Below, piece by piece: positions 25,190 to 33,181 of a stretch of 64,000 bases of DNA. Position numbers and translations under genes: made by a program. How positions within the stretch are numbered: position 1 is the stretch's first letter; each line of letters opens with the position of its first letter. Source of the stretch: Marinobacter salexigens (lineage in GTDB: Bacteria > Pseudomonadota > Gammaproteobacteria > Pseudomonadales > Oleiphilaceae); assembly GCF_018860765.1 (NCBI RefSeq), contig NZ_JAHKPV010000021.1:1010667-1074666 (forward strand), read 5' to 3'. The notes under the pieces were generated by a model. That model made no database searches, was not told the DNA's origin, and was given only the letters and a program-made list of their open reading frames with translations.

Positions 25190-25203
25190 TTGACTTGCAT
25201 CAA
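25190..25203 (+). promoter_or_regulatory. FNR/Anr box upstream of the regulator gene
   Basis: TTGAC-TTGC-ATCAA differs from the FNR consensus TTGAT-N4-ATCAA at one base. It ends 19 bases before the regulator's start codon, a position where binding would repress or compete with RNA polymerase, so negative autoregulation is the likely role. Confidence 0.75.
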
Positions 25204-25222
25204 TTTGGATGGTTTACCCCCG

Positions 25223-25978
25223 ATGGCTCAACCAATTAGATTTCGCCAAGCTGCCTCCCCCCTTAAAGCCTCCTGTCAGCAATGCAGCCTTAGCAACCTG
25301 TGCTTACCGCTCGCCATTGAGGAAAACGATTTAGGCAGGCTCGAAGAGATCGTTCAGCAGGGCCGTATTTATAATCGCGGCGAACATATTTTTGATCAAA
25401 GCACGCCGTTTCGTTCCTGCTTTGCCGTCAAAAGCGGTTCAGTCAAGACCTCGATTATTACTGAGGGTGGTGAAGAGCAAGTCACAGGCTTTTTTATGCC
25501 CGGTGAATTGGTTGGCTTGGATAGTATGAGCGGTGAATCCTACGCTTGCACTGCCAAAGCCCTTGAGCGCACTAGCGTGTGCGAGTTCCCGGTAGACAAA
25601 CTCGAAGAACTTACTGGTAAGCTGCCGGATTTGCAGCACCACATGTTTCGCCTAATGGGCCAAGAAATCCAGAACAGCCATCAGTTGGCCTTGCTACTTA
25701 GCAAAAATACAGCAGAAGAACGCATTGCGTCGTTACTTTTGTCTTTATCCAGCCGCTTCCAGCGTCGTCGAATGTCACCAACCAACTTCAGCCTGCCTAT
25801 GGCTAGAAATGACATCGCTAACTTTTTAGGGCTGGCCGTTGAGACCGTCAGCCGTGTTTTTACCCGCTTCCAAAACCAAGGCATTATTCATGCGAGGGGC
25901 CGCGAGGTGGAACTGTTAGATGTTGAAGCTCTACAGTTAGTAACCCGGGAGTTCGCCCGCCAGAACTGTCAGCAGTAA
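25223..25978 (+). CDS. anr: Oxygen-sensing regulator, FNR/Anr type
   Basis: 251 residues. Cys18, Cys21 and Cys27 in ASCQQCSLSNLCLPL, together with the cysteine in SYACTAKAL near residue 112, give the four ligands of an O2-labile [4Fe-4S] cluster. A cyclic-nucleotide-type beta-roll is followed by the dimer helix and a helix-turn-helix with AVETVSRVFTRFQNQGII, where Glu, Ser and Arg contact TTGAT half-sites. ATG 25223 is used; an FNR box lies right upstream. It would switch on respiration with nitrate or microaerobic genes. The symbol follows pseudomonad usage; fnr would be equivalent. Confidence 0.93.
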   Translation: MAQPIRFRQAASPLKASCQQCSLSNLCLPLAIEENDLGRLEEIVQQGRIYNRGEHIFDQSTPFRSCFAVKSGSVKTSIITEGGEEQVTGFFMPGELVGLDSMSGESYACTAKALERTSVCEFPVDKLEELTGKLPDLQHHMFRLMGQEIQNSHQLALLLSKNTAEERIASLLLSLSSRFQRRRMSPTNFSLPMARNDIANFLGLAVETVSRVFTRFQNQGIIHARGREVELLDVEALQLVTREFARQNCQQ

Positions 25979-26005
25979 GCCACTCTTTGCCGCAACTGGC
26001 TGAAT

Positions 26006-26887
26006 TTACTCAGCCAGTTTGCTGGCCTCCAAACGCGCCGTATTTTCTTTCAACAGCACCAATTCGTTTACGAGTCCGGAGCGCCAAGGAACCTGTTTGA
26101 TACCAAATGTGTTGCGGATTTTGGTGCATATCAGAGTTGTGTTCTGCGGCTCAAGCGCGCCCCAAGGCGGCATGTCATCTACTATGTGAAGGTCTTCAGG
26201 GATACCCGGCAGACCAGCGATTGCTAGACCCAACTCGTACAAACTGATCTCTTCGGCACCTGCATATTGGAAGGTACCCCACACATCTGCCCCACAGTCC
26301 AGTTGCTGAATAATAGCGGTGATCACTCTGGCAAGGTCTACCACCGATACAGGCTGACCCACACACTTGTCTGGCAGAGTCAGGGTTTCGTTGGCAGCCA
26401 CGGTGCTCGTCTGAACCTTGCGGATAAAACGACTAAGGCTCCAACCCGTACGCAAGATAATATGTCTTGGCAAAAGCGTGCGTAACGCTTGTTCACTTTC
26501 CCACTGCCAACTACCTAACTCATTCACCGGCTGGCCGGGGTTGGATGCGAGATAACCACTTTGCTTGCGCCCGTCAAACACATAGCAAGACGACAATTGG
26601 AACAACGCAATGCCCCGGTCCCGGGCAAATTCAGCGATGGCTACCGGCAAGGAAAAAGCAGCTTTATGTGTGCCCTCGGGATCCCGCTCAGCGGCTTCGG
26701 GGTCTGCCAACCACAGCGCATTTACCACTAGGTCTGTATCTTCCGGAATCCATTGCGCCAGAGCACTAAGGTCAGCGCTGTTCGGATTGCTGACCAGTAA
26801 AGGGCTCACGTGCAAGGACGTCTCCCTAAGCCGCTCGAGAAGCACCTTTCCCAAAGGACCATAATCATGAACGACAAGTACATGCAC
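26006..26887 (-). CDS. NAD(P)-binding sugar-epimerase/reductase-like protein (RmlD-like)
   Basis: 293 residues with a Rossmann core of the extended SDR type resembling dTDP-4-dehydrorhamnose reductase: MHVLVVHDYGPLGKVLLERL as nucleotide-binding strand, VVNALWLADPE, SSCYVFDGRK (strand with a catalytic Ser/Tyr area), and VDLARVITAIIQQL. The usual GxxGxxG is changed to DYGPLGK and no YxxxK is clean (LGSWQWESEQ in its place), so catalysis is doubtful. No rhamnose genes are nearby; it stands alone between the FNR gene and a small unknown gene. Function unknown. Confidence 0.65.
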   Translation of the reverse strand: MHVLVVHDYGPLGKVLLERLRETSLHVSPLLVSNPNSADLSALAQWIPEDTDLVVNALWLADPEAAERDPEGTHKAAFSLPVAIAEFARDRGIALFQLSSCYVFDGRKQSGYLASNPGQPVNELGSWQWESEQALRTLLPRHIILRTGWSLSRFIRKVQTSTVAANETLTLPDKCVGQPVSVVDLARVITAIIQQLDCGADVWGTFQYAGAEEISLYELGLAIAGLPGIPEDLHIVDDMPPWGALEPQNTTLICTKIRNTFGIKQVPWRSGLVNELVLLKENTARLEASKLAE

Positions 26888-27060
26888 TAGAACTCAATGC
26901 CTCCGGATATAACTAATATGACGGTTTTAAAACTCCGCCTGGCCAATGGCTTACCACCATCAATTTATACAATGCCTTTCAAAACAGGATGCAGCCATAC
27001 AAAACTAGGCAGCATCGCTTTTATTATCGTTATCAAAAGCCTACAAAATTAGGTATCGCC

Positions 27061-27417
27061 ATGCTAAAACAACAAAGCCATATTGTTGCACCCATCCCCG
27101 ATGAGTTGCGCACCCGTGCACTTTATACTATTGAAGAACTGCGCGAGCGCGGGAAAGCCGATAAAGAAGCAATCGACCAGCTCTACAATTTGATCATAGA
27201 TATGACCGAAACAGGCTTGGACTTCTTTTTCATCGAACCCTTGCGGCGCCTAAACGCCAGCAAGATGATGCTAAGCATGGCTAAAGTAGGCATCAGCAGC
27301 ATGCTAAAAGGCAGCAAAATGGTCGTCCACAAAGTGCTCAAAAAGTTGGATGACCGCAGCTTGGCCTCAATTCTCGATTTCCTCGAGGAAATTATTCATC
27401 AACCAGAAGATGCCTGA
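27061..27417 (+). CDS. Small conserved-looking protein of unknown function
   Basis: 118 residues, start ATG 27061 with AGG upstream; the frame extends to 26989 but without a ribosome-binding site. Not recognised. It is rich in Leu, Lys and Glu, with predicted helices throughout (LRTRALYTIEELRERGKADK, KEAIDQLYNLIIDMTETG), and a hydrophobic middle (GLDFFFIEPLRRL). No signal peptide or membrane segment stands out. The context is convergent with alr, 10 bases apart, and divergent from the RmlD-like gene. Regular codon use suggests a genuine gene. Confidence 0.6.
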   Translation: MLKQQSHIVAPIPDELRTRALYTIEELRERGKADKEAIDQLYNLIIDMTETGLDFFFIEPLRRLNASKMMLSMAKVGISSMLKGSKMVVHKVLKKLDDRSLASILDFLEEIIHQPEDA

Positions 27418-27426
27418 CCACTCAGG

Positions 27427-28503
27427 CTATCGACATATACGAGGAACTCTGCGGGTAATTCCCGTCAGCAACTCGTAAGAAATGGTGCCAGCGCAGCTGG
27501 CAACCTCATCAACACCAACGGTACGCCCCCAAAGCTCAACAAGATCCCCTTCGCGGGCCTCAGGCGTATTACTCAGATCCACCGCCAACATATCCATCGA
27601 CACTCGCCCGATGAGCCGAATACGGCGTCCCCCAATGGCTGCGGGGGTATCGGTGCCAGCATGGCGAGGATAACCGTCACCGTAGCCAACGGCCACCATT
27701 CCCATCCGGGTGTCGTGTTGCGCAACCCAACCAGCGCCGTAGCCCACACTGTCGCCCGCCTTTACAACACGGGTAGTAATGAGGGGCGCTTCGAGCGTCA
27801 TTACAGGCTCAAGGCCCAACTCGGGGCCGGCCTTTCCGATTATGGGTGATCCGCCATAAAGCATTATGCCGGGGCGGCTCCAATCAAATAATGGTTGCCC
27901 CGCAGTAAAATGCGCAGCAGAGTTGCCCACGCTTCTCATGAACGAGGGCCAAGGAGCAGTGGCCTTTTCAAAGGTGGCTGTTTGGGCCGCTGTCATTGCG
28001 CTGCTCTCGTCGTCAGCACAGGCAAAGTGGCTAACAAAGCCTTGCAATCCACCAAAGGCGCCTATCTTTTCCAGCTTAGCCATTACCGCAGGCAAGTCGT
28101 CAGGCCAAAAACCCAAGCGATTCATTCCGGTATTAACCTTTAACCAGAACTCGGGTATAGCGCTACCCTGCTCCATCCATTCCAGCTGATGCTCACCGTG
28201 CAGCACTGGCTCAAATTGATTGTGCACACACTCCGCCAAATCACCTACGGCATGCACGCCTTGAAGCAAGACAACTGGCTGAGCGAGACCTGCTGCACGA
28301 ATAGCAAAGGCCTCTTCAATACAGGCAACAGCGTATTTGGGTGCAACATCCGCTAGAGCAGAGGCAACCTGTGCAATTCCGTGGCCATATCCGTCAGCCT
28401 TTACAACCGCCATGGCTTTTGCACTGCCCGCTCGTGCACAGGCTTTACGATAGTTATTGCGCAACGCGTCCAAATCAATCCGAGCAGTTGTATTACGCGG
28501 CAT
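27427..28503 (-). CDS. alr: Alanine racemase
   Basis: PLP enzyme interconverting L- and D-alanine for peptidoglycan. 358 residues. The PLP lysine is K35 in AVVKADGYGHG; the catalytic tyrosine of the opposite face is in GDSVGYGAGW, and GYGDGYPR marks the C-terminal beta-domain. The ATG overlaps the dnaB stop as TGATG, so the two are coupled, an order (dnaB-alr) common in gammaproteobacteria. It is the last gene of a long leftward operon that begins upstream with ribosomal protein genes. Confidence 0.96.
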   Translation of the reverse strand: MPRNTTARIDLDALRNNYRKACARAGSAKAMAVVKADGYGHGIAQVASALADVAPKYAVACIEEAFAIRAAGLAQPVVLLQGVHAVGDLAECVHNQFEPVLHGEHQLEWMEQGSAIPEFWLKVNTGMNRLGFWPDDLPAVMAKLEKIGAFGGLQGFVSHFACADDESSAMTAAQTATFEKATAPWPSFMRSVGNSAAHFTAGQPLFDWSRPGIMLYGGSPIIGKAGPELGLEPVMTLEAPLITTRVVKAGDSVGYGAGWVAQHDTRMGMVAVGYGDGYPRHAGTDTPAAIGGRRIRLIGRVSMDMLAVDLSNTPEAREGDLVELWGRTVGVDEVASCAGTISYELLTGITRRVPRICR

Positions 28504-29909
28504 CAGTACTCACCACCATAATCGCCGTAGTCGCCATGGGCCAAATCTTCAAACTTTGTATATTTGCCGATAAAGGCTAGGCGAATGGTGCCAATAGGCC
28601 CATTACGCTGTTTGCCGATGATGATCTCGGCAATGCCTTTATCCGGCGTGTCTTCGTTGTACACCTCATCACGATAGACGAACATGATGACATCCGCATC
28701 CTGCTCTATCGCACCTGACTCCCTCAAGTCAGAGTTGATTGGGCGCTTATTCGGGCGCTGCTCAAGACTTCGGTTGAGCTGAGAAAGGGCAACTACGGGG
28801 CAACTGAGCTCTTTGGCGATACCTTTCAAGGATCGGGAAATTTCCGAAATCTCCGCCGTTCGGCCTTCGGTGTTACCGGGTACACGCATCAGCTGCAGGT
28901 AATCCACCATAATCAAGCCAATTTTGCCATCGTTCTCGCGGGCAATTCGACGGGCACGAGAACGCAGTTCCGTAGGGCTTAGTCCCGGCGTATCGTCAAT
29001 ATACAAAGGCTTTTCTTTCAGCAAGCTAACAGCCGAGGTCAAGCGAGGCCAATCGTCTTCTTCAAGCTTGCCAGCGCGGACCTTGCTCTGGTCGATACGG
29101 CCCAAAGACGAAAGCATACGCATAGCCAGTGCATCGGCTGGCATCTCCATACTGAACACTAAAACCGGAGTGCCCGTACTAATAAGCGCATTCTCGACAA
29201 TGTTCATTGCGAAGGTGGTTTTACCCATCGAGGGGCGACCAGCAACAATGATGAGGTCGGCCGGCTGCATGCCGGATGTTTGATCGTCCAGATCCCTAAA
29301 ACCCGTGGTCAGCCCTGTTGTCTGCTCACCAGACTCAAACAGCTCTTCGATACGACTTAAGGTTTTAGCAAGAATTGGAGTGATAGACTGCGGACCAGAG
29401 CCTTCTTTGACTCGGGACTCCGCGATCTGAAATACATTTCGTTCGGCTTCATCCAGAATTTCGTTACTGTTACGCCCTTGCGGGTTAAACGCAGAATCCG
29501 AAATCTTGCCAGACACCTCTACAAGCTGCCGGAGTATGGAACGCTCACGAACAATGTCGGCATAGGCGCGAATATTTGCAGCGCCCGGCGTTTTCTCCGC
29601 CAGTTCGGCTAGGTACGACAACCCTCCAGCGTCTTCAATATCACCGGCCCGCTCCAGAAACTCGGCCAAAGTAACCACATCCAGCGGCTCATTCTCGCTG
29701 GCCAAACGTTCAACCGCACCGAAAATCAATCGGTGATCCTGACGGTAAAAATCGACGGCAGAAATAATCTCGGTGATTTCGTCGAATCGGCGGTTATCCA
29801 GCATAAGGCCACCAAGAACCGCCTGTTCCGCTTCTGCGGAATGGGGGGGTACTTTGATGCGGCTGGTTTCCGGATCAGTGATTGCAGGTTTTAGAGTAGG
29901 CTTGGCCAT
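28503..29909 (-). CDS. dnaB: Replicative DNA helicase
   Basis: Hexameric 5'-3' helicase of the replication fork. 468 residues: an N-terminal helical domain (PHSAEAEQAVLGGLMLDNRRF), a linker with FNPQGRNSNEILDEAE, then a RecA-like core with Walker A GRPSMGKTTFAMN, Walker B MVDYLQLMR, the SLKGIAKELSCPVVALSQLNR sensor segment, and the arginine-finger region in the LRESGAIEQDADVIMFVYRDE block. No intein is present. Start ATG 29909. It lies downstream of rplI after a hairpin at 30003, so some termination may occur before it. Confidence 0.97.
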   Translation of the reverse strand: MAKPTLKPAITDPETSRIKVPPHSAEAEQAVLGGLMLDNRRFDEITEIISAVDFYRQDHRLIFGAVERLASENEPLDVVTLAEFLERAGDIEDAGGLSYLAELAEKTPGAANIRAYADIVRERSILRQLVEVSGKISDSAFNPQGRNSNEILDEAERNVFQIAESRVKEGSGPQSITPILAKTLSRIEELFESGEQTTGLTTGFRDLDDQTSGMQPADLIIVAGRPSMGKTTFAMNIVENALISTGTPVLVFSMEMPADALAMRMLSSLGRIDQSKVRAGKLEEDDWPRLTSAVSLLKEKPLYIDDTPGLSPTELRSRARRIARENDGKIGLIMVDYLQLMRVPGNTEGRTAEISEISRSLKGIAKELSCPVVALSQLNRSLEQRPNKRPINSDLRESGAIEQDADVIMFVYRDEVYNEDTPDKGIAEIIIGKQRNGPIGTIRLAFIGKYTKFEDLAHGDYGDYGGEY

Positions 29910-30002
29910 GAACACATCTTTAGTTGAGCAGCCTTATTACGACACTGGAAATGGGAGGTCGTAATAATGGAGGAGGTTTGATCGTTACAGCATACCAGAA
30001 AG

Positions 30003-30043
30003 CAACAGGCCCGAAAGCCGTATTAAACGGTTCGGGCCTGTTG
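30003..30043 (-). terminator. Strong hairpin between rplI and dnaB
   Basis: A 13-bp perfect stem (CAACAGGCCCGAA / TTCGGGCCTGTTG) with a 15-nt loop; on the minus strand it is followed by CTTTCTGG, so the T-tract is weak. Likely terminates or attenuates the rpsF-rplI transcript. Confidence 0.65.
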
Positions 30044-30138
30044 GGTTGGGCAGTAGCAAACCCCGGAGAGCTCACTACCAACCACCAGCGCATCACAGAG
30101 ACCGGGGCACGCCCGGCGCTGCTTCCGGAGAAGACAGC

Positions 30139-30585
30139 TTACTCGGCAACAACCGCCAGCTTTACAGTTACTTCAACATCAGAGTGCAGGTGAAGCTCGA
30201 TGTCGTACTCGCCAGTTGCCCGCAGCGGGCCTTCTGGTAGGCGAACTTCGCTCTTCTCAACTTCAGTACCCGCAGCTGTGATTACATCAGCAATATCACG
30301 CACACCGATAGAGCCGAACAGCTTGCCTTCATCACCTGCTTTAGAGGTTACTGTGAAGGACGCACCTTCCAGAGCCTCAGCGCGGGACTGAGCTGCTGAC
30401 AGCTTATCAGCTGCAGCTTTCTCAAGCTCGGCACGGCGCTCTTCAAACGCCTTCAGGTTTGCTTCGGTAGCAGGCGCAGCCTTGCCATAAGGAAGCAGGA
30501 AATTACGGCCGTAACCGGACTTAACTTTTACTTTGTCACCCAAGGTGCCAAGGTTTGCAACTTTCTCGAGCAGAATAACTTCCAT
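30139..30585 (-). CDS. rplI: 50S ribosomal protein L9
   Basis: 148 residues: the N-terminal L9 domain ([36 protein letters not shown]) binds 23S rRNA, a long connecting helix (about 45-75, [17 protein letters not shown]) follows, and the C-terminal domain ([16 protein letters not shown]) projects from the ribosome. ATG preceded by GAGGTTAACGAG on the minus strand. Placed after the DUF2232 gene, the usual rpsF-rpsR-(membrane protein)-rplI order. Confidence 0.97.
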   Translation of the reverse strand: MEVILLEKVANLGTLGDKVKVKSGYGRNFLLPYGKAAPATEANLKAFEERRAELEKAAADKLSAAQSRAEALEGASFTVTSKAGDEGKLFGSIGVRDIADVITAAGTEVEKSEVRLPEGPLRATGEYDIELHLHSDVEVTVKLAVVAE

Positions 30586-30605
30586 CTCGTTAACCTCTTC
30601 GTGCT

Positions 30606-31472
30606 TTATTCAGCTGGCCCGGCAGGCTTTATTCGCCCCCGAATGTCCAACCAGCTATCCACAAAAGCCAGAACCACTAACAGAATCATCAGGCTTGGGC
30701 CAAGAAGTACCAGCGCAACGTAAAACATTGCGAGCCACTGGCCGCTCAGATTCTTACGCCCGACAATGCCATGTATAAGCGCCAACCCCGCCAAAAACAT
30801 TGGCGTTCCGGCCACCCAGACCAGCAACATGGTATTCAACCCAAGGAACGGGCCAAAAACCATGGTGGCGGTAAGAACAACAGTAACCGCGGGTGACAGC
30901 TTGAGATTGTGGAACTCCTTACGGAATCCGCCAGGGTTGTACAACCCCGACTGCCACGATCTTGCCAGCATTGTCATGCCCACGCCGACTGCCAGATAAC
31001 TACCGGCCATACTGGCGTTCATGGTGTCCCGTATAACCGTCTGGAGATCACTCCCAAGCGAACGGGCCACTTCAGCATTGTACTGCTCGTAAAAACCAAC
31101 CCCGGCGCGAACGAGCTCGTCCATCAGACCGGGGTACGCCATGGGCAAGACAAGCCCCATAACGATCGCCAGAAAGCTCCCCCCAAGGAGGGCTCTCTCC
31201 CAGGACAGCGTTGTTCTCAGCATGGATGCCATCAGCATCACTTGCAGCAGCACTGCCAAAGCCGTTGGATCGCCTCCAAACACACTCCAGCCAAGCGCTG
31301 GAAGCAGTGCCCAAAGACCGACGTTGAGCCCCTGACTGATACCGAGTCTGAGGACAACCAGACCAACAACCGCCGCGCCTATCCAGAACAACAAAGGTAC
31401 TGCAGTTGTTACTGCCGCTACCCCGCTGGCCTGCAGGGGACCGCGCATTACAAATTGTGCTAGTGCACGCAT
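30606..31472 (-). CDS. DUF2232-like integral membrane protein
   Basis: 288 residues with about eight hydrophobic segments ([73 protein letters not shown]). It sits between rpsR and rplI, where DUF2232/YybS-like membrane proteins are found in pseudomonads and Marinobacter. Function unknown; no transport or enzymatic motif is seen. It begins 26 bases after rpsR stops and ends 20 bases before rplI, so it is co-transcribed with ribosomal protein genes. Confidence 0.8.
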   Translation of the reverse strand: MRALAQFVMRGPLQASGVAAVTTAVPLLFWIGAAVVGLVVLRLGISQGLNVGLWALLPALGWSVFGGDPTALAVLLQVMLMASMLRTTLSWERALLGGSFLAIVMGLVLPMAYPGLMDELVRAGVGFYEQYNAEVARSLGSDLQTVIRDTMNASMAGSYLAVGVGMTMLARSWQSGLYNPGGFRKEFHNLKLSPAVTVVLTATMVFGPFLGLNTMLLVWVAGTPMFLAGLALIHGIVGRKNLSGQWLAMFYVALVLLGPSLMILLVVLAFVDSWLDIRGRIKPAGPAE

Positions 31473-31498
31473 GGTCCCAAGTCCTGTTTATCTGTTAC

Positions 31499-31729
31499 TT
31501 AGTTATCGTGGCTGTCCGAGTACGGCAGCAGTGCCAGGTAGCGGGCGCGCTTGATAGCGGTCGCCAGCTGACGCTGATAACGTGCTTTTGTGCCGGTAAT
31601 ACGGCTAGGCACGATTTTGCCGGTTTCTGTGACATAACCTTTCAAGGTGTCCAGATCTTTGTAATCGATCTCTTTAACACCTTCTGCCGTGAAGCGGCAG
31701 AATTTACGACGTCTGAAAAAACGAGCCAT
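31499..31729 (-). CDS. rpsR: 30S ribosomal protein S18
   Basis: 76 residues: [25 protein letters not shown], then the [18 protein letters not shown] rRNA/S6-binding core. Start ATG 31729 with GGAG upstream; an in-frame start five codons upstream is not family-like. The Cys in KFCRF may act as the zinc-free variant. Forms a heterodimer with S6, encoded by the preceding rpsF. Confidence 0.98.
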   Translation of the reverse strand: MARFFRRRKFCRFTAEGVKEIDYKDLDTLKGYVTETGKIVPSRITGTKARYQRQLATAIKRARYLALLPYSDSHDN

Positions 31730-31754
31730 AACGTAACTCCTCAACTCCGGTTAA

Positions 31755-32198
31755 TTACTCTTCTTCGTCCTGAGACTCAGCTGTCTGATTCTCGTCTTGG
31801 CGTTCGCCCTGACTGTCATCAGAAGATTCAGCTGAACGACGCGGACGATCATCTCCGCCGGAACGACGGTCCTCACGGGACTCAGCGGCTTTCATCGGAG
31901 ACATATCGGTAACGGCTTCATCGCGACGTAGAATCAGGTCACGGATAATGGCGTCGTTGAACCGGAAGTTGTGAGTCAGCTCGTCCATTGCTGCCTGTGA
32001 ACATTCAACGTTCATCAGCACATAGTGAGCCTTGTGAATCTTGTTGATCGGGTAAGCCATGTGACGACGGCCCCAATCTTCCAAACGATCTACCTTGCCG
32101 CCATCTTCAGTGATGAGGCTGGTATAACGCTCGATCATCGCGGGCACTTGCTCGCTCTGATCCGGGTGTACCATAAATACGATTTCGTAGTGACGCAT
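31755..32198 (-). CDS. rpsF: 30S ribosomal protein S6
   Basis: 147 residues: the S6 core ([20 protein letters not shown] to [19 protein letters not shown]) is followed by a disordered Ser/Asp/Glu/Gln/Arg-rich tail ([20 protein letters not shown]), longer than average. In Escherichia coli the S6 C-terminus is modified with glutamates by RimK, and this acidic, charged tail may be a site (inference). It is the first gene of the rpsF-rpsR-DUF2232-rplI transcript and follows rlmB after a 230-base gap. Confidence 0.96.
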   Translation of the reverse strand: MRHYEIVFMVHPDQSEQVPAMIERYTSLITEDGGKVDRLEDWGRRHMAYPINKIHKAHYVLMNVECSQAAMDELTHNFRFNDAIIRDLILRRDEAVTDMSPMKAAESREDRRSGGDDRPRRSAESSDDSQGERQDENQTAESQDEEE

Positions 32199-32428
32199 GA
32201 GTTCTCCCTACGGTTTAAACAGCTTTCTCTAATTCGCGGACTGGCCGGGAAGCATGAAAGCAAGGAGGTGGCAGCCAAAGCCGCCGGTTTTTTTGCTCTA
32301 TCAATAAGGCTTTACGAGAAAGGCTTTATCAAAAGCGAAGCCTTGCACGCCCGATTAAAGACAATACAAAACCTTCCCCTGAAAAAGGGGTCACGTATTC
32401 TAGGCGTACGCGGCCCTCTGTGCAAGAG
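32199..32428. other. Leader region of the rpsF operon
   Basis: 230 bases between rlmB and rpsF on the minus strand. It contains small GC hairpins (GGCGGC-TTTG-GCTGCC) and CCCC/GGGG. S6:S18 autoregulatory leaders occur in front of rpsF in many bacteria, but I could not identify the CCG-bulge structure, so only the position supports this. Confidence 0.4.
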
Positions 32429-33166
32429 TTAACCAAGACGCTGGCGCAAAGCCTCGTACAAGCAAACACCAGTGGCTACAGAAACGTTCAGGCTATCCAC
32501 GTGGCCAAGCATGGGGATGTTAATCAGTTGATCGCAGTGTTCTCTGGTGAGCCGACGCATACCCTTGCCTTCGGCACCCATCACGAGTGCAATCGGGCCT
32601 TTGAAATCTGCCTGATACAAGGTTGCTTTTGCTTCACCAGCTGTTCCGACCAACCAGACTCCCTGATCCTGCAAAGTGCGCAGAAAACGCGCCAAATTCG
32701 TCACGCGTACAAACGGTACAGTCTCTGCCGCACCGCAAGCAACTTTGCGAGCTACCGGAGTCAATGAAGCAGATTTATCTTTGGGTACAATAACCGCCTG
32801 CACACCAACCGCGTCGCAGGTACGCATGCACGCGCCCAAATTATGAGGATCGGTTACGCCATCCAGCACCAATAAGAATGGAGGTTTGTCACTCGCTGCG
32901 AGCTGAGCCAGAAGATCGTCTTCACTCCACTCCCTGCTTTCACTAACCGCAGCAACAACACCTTGATGAACCCCACCAACTCGCTCATCGAGCTCACGGC
33001 GATGAACAACCGCCCATCGAACACCCAGCTCTTCTAGCGTATCCGTGATGGTCTTTACACGTTTATCCTGCCGGCCAGTCTGAATCCAGACTTGCCGCAG
33101 CCTTTCTGGCTCGCGTTTGAGGACAGCCTCAACCGCATGCCAGCCAAATACAAATTCTTCGGACAC
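32429..33166 (-). CDS. rlmB: 23S rRNA (guanosine-2'-O-)-methyltransferase RlmB
   Basis: 245 residues. An N-terminal SpoU substrate-binding domain (FGWHAVEAVLKREPERL) is followed by the SPOUT trefoil-knot core: LVLDGVTDPHNLGACMRTC (motif 1), VMGAEGKGMRRLT (motif 2), and IPMLGHVDSLNVSVATGV (motif 3). In E. coli it methylates G2251 in the P-loop of 23S rRNA. Starts with GTG, 16 bases after the rnr stop, forming an rnr-rlmB operon. Confidence 0.96.
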   Translation of the reverse strand: MSEEFVFGWHAVEAVLKREPERLRQVWIQTGRQDKRVKTITDTLEELGVRWAVVHRRELDERVGGVHQGVVAAVSESREWSEDDLLAQLAASDKPPFLLVLDGVTDPHNLGACMRTCDAVGVQAVIVPKDKSASLTPVARKVACGAAETVPFVRVTNLARFLRTLQDQGVWLVGTAGEAKATLYQADFKGPIALVMGAEGKGMRRLTREHCDQLINIPMLGHVDSLNVSVATGVCLYEALRQRLG

Positions 33167-33181
33167 TGGTTCGACTTCCTG

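Noticed and set aside
32199..32428. S6:S18 leader riboregulator
   Set aside because: The location fits but I could not see the specific structure, so it is listed only as a region.
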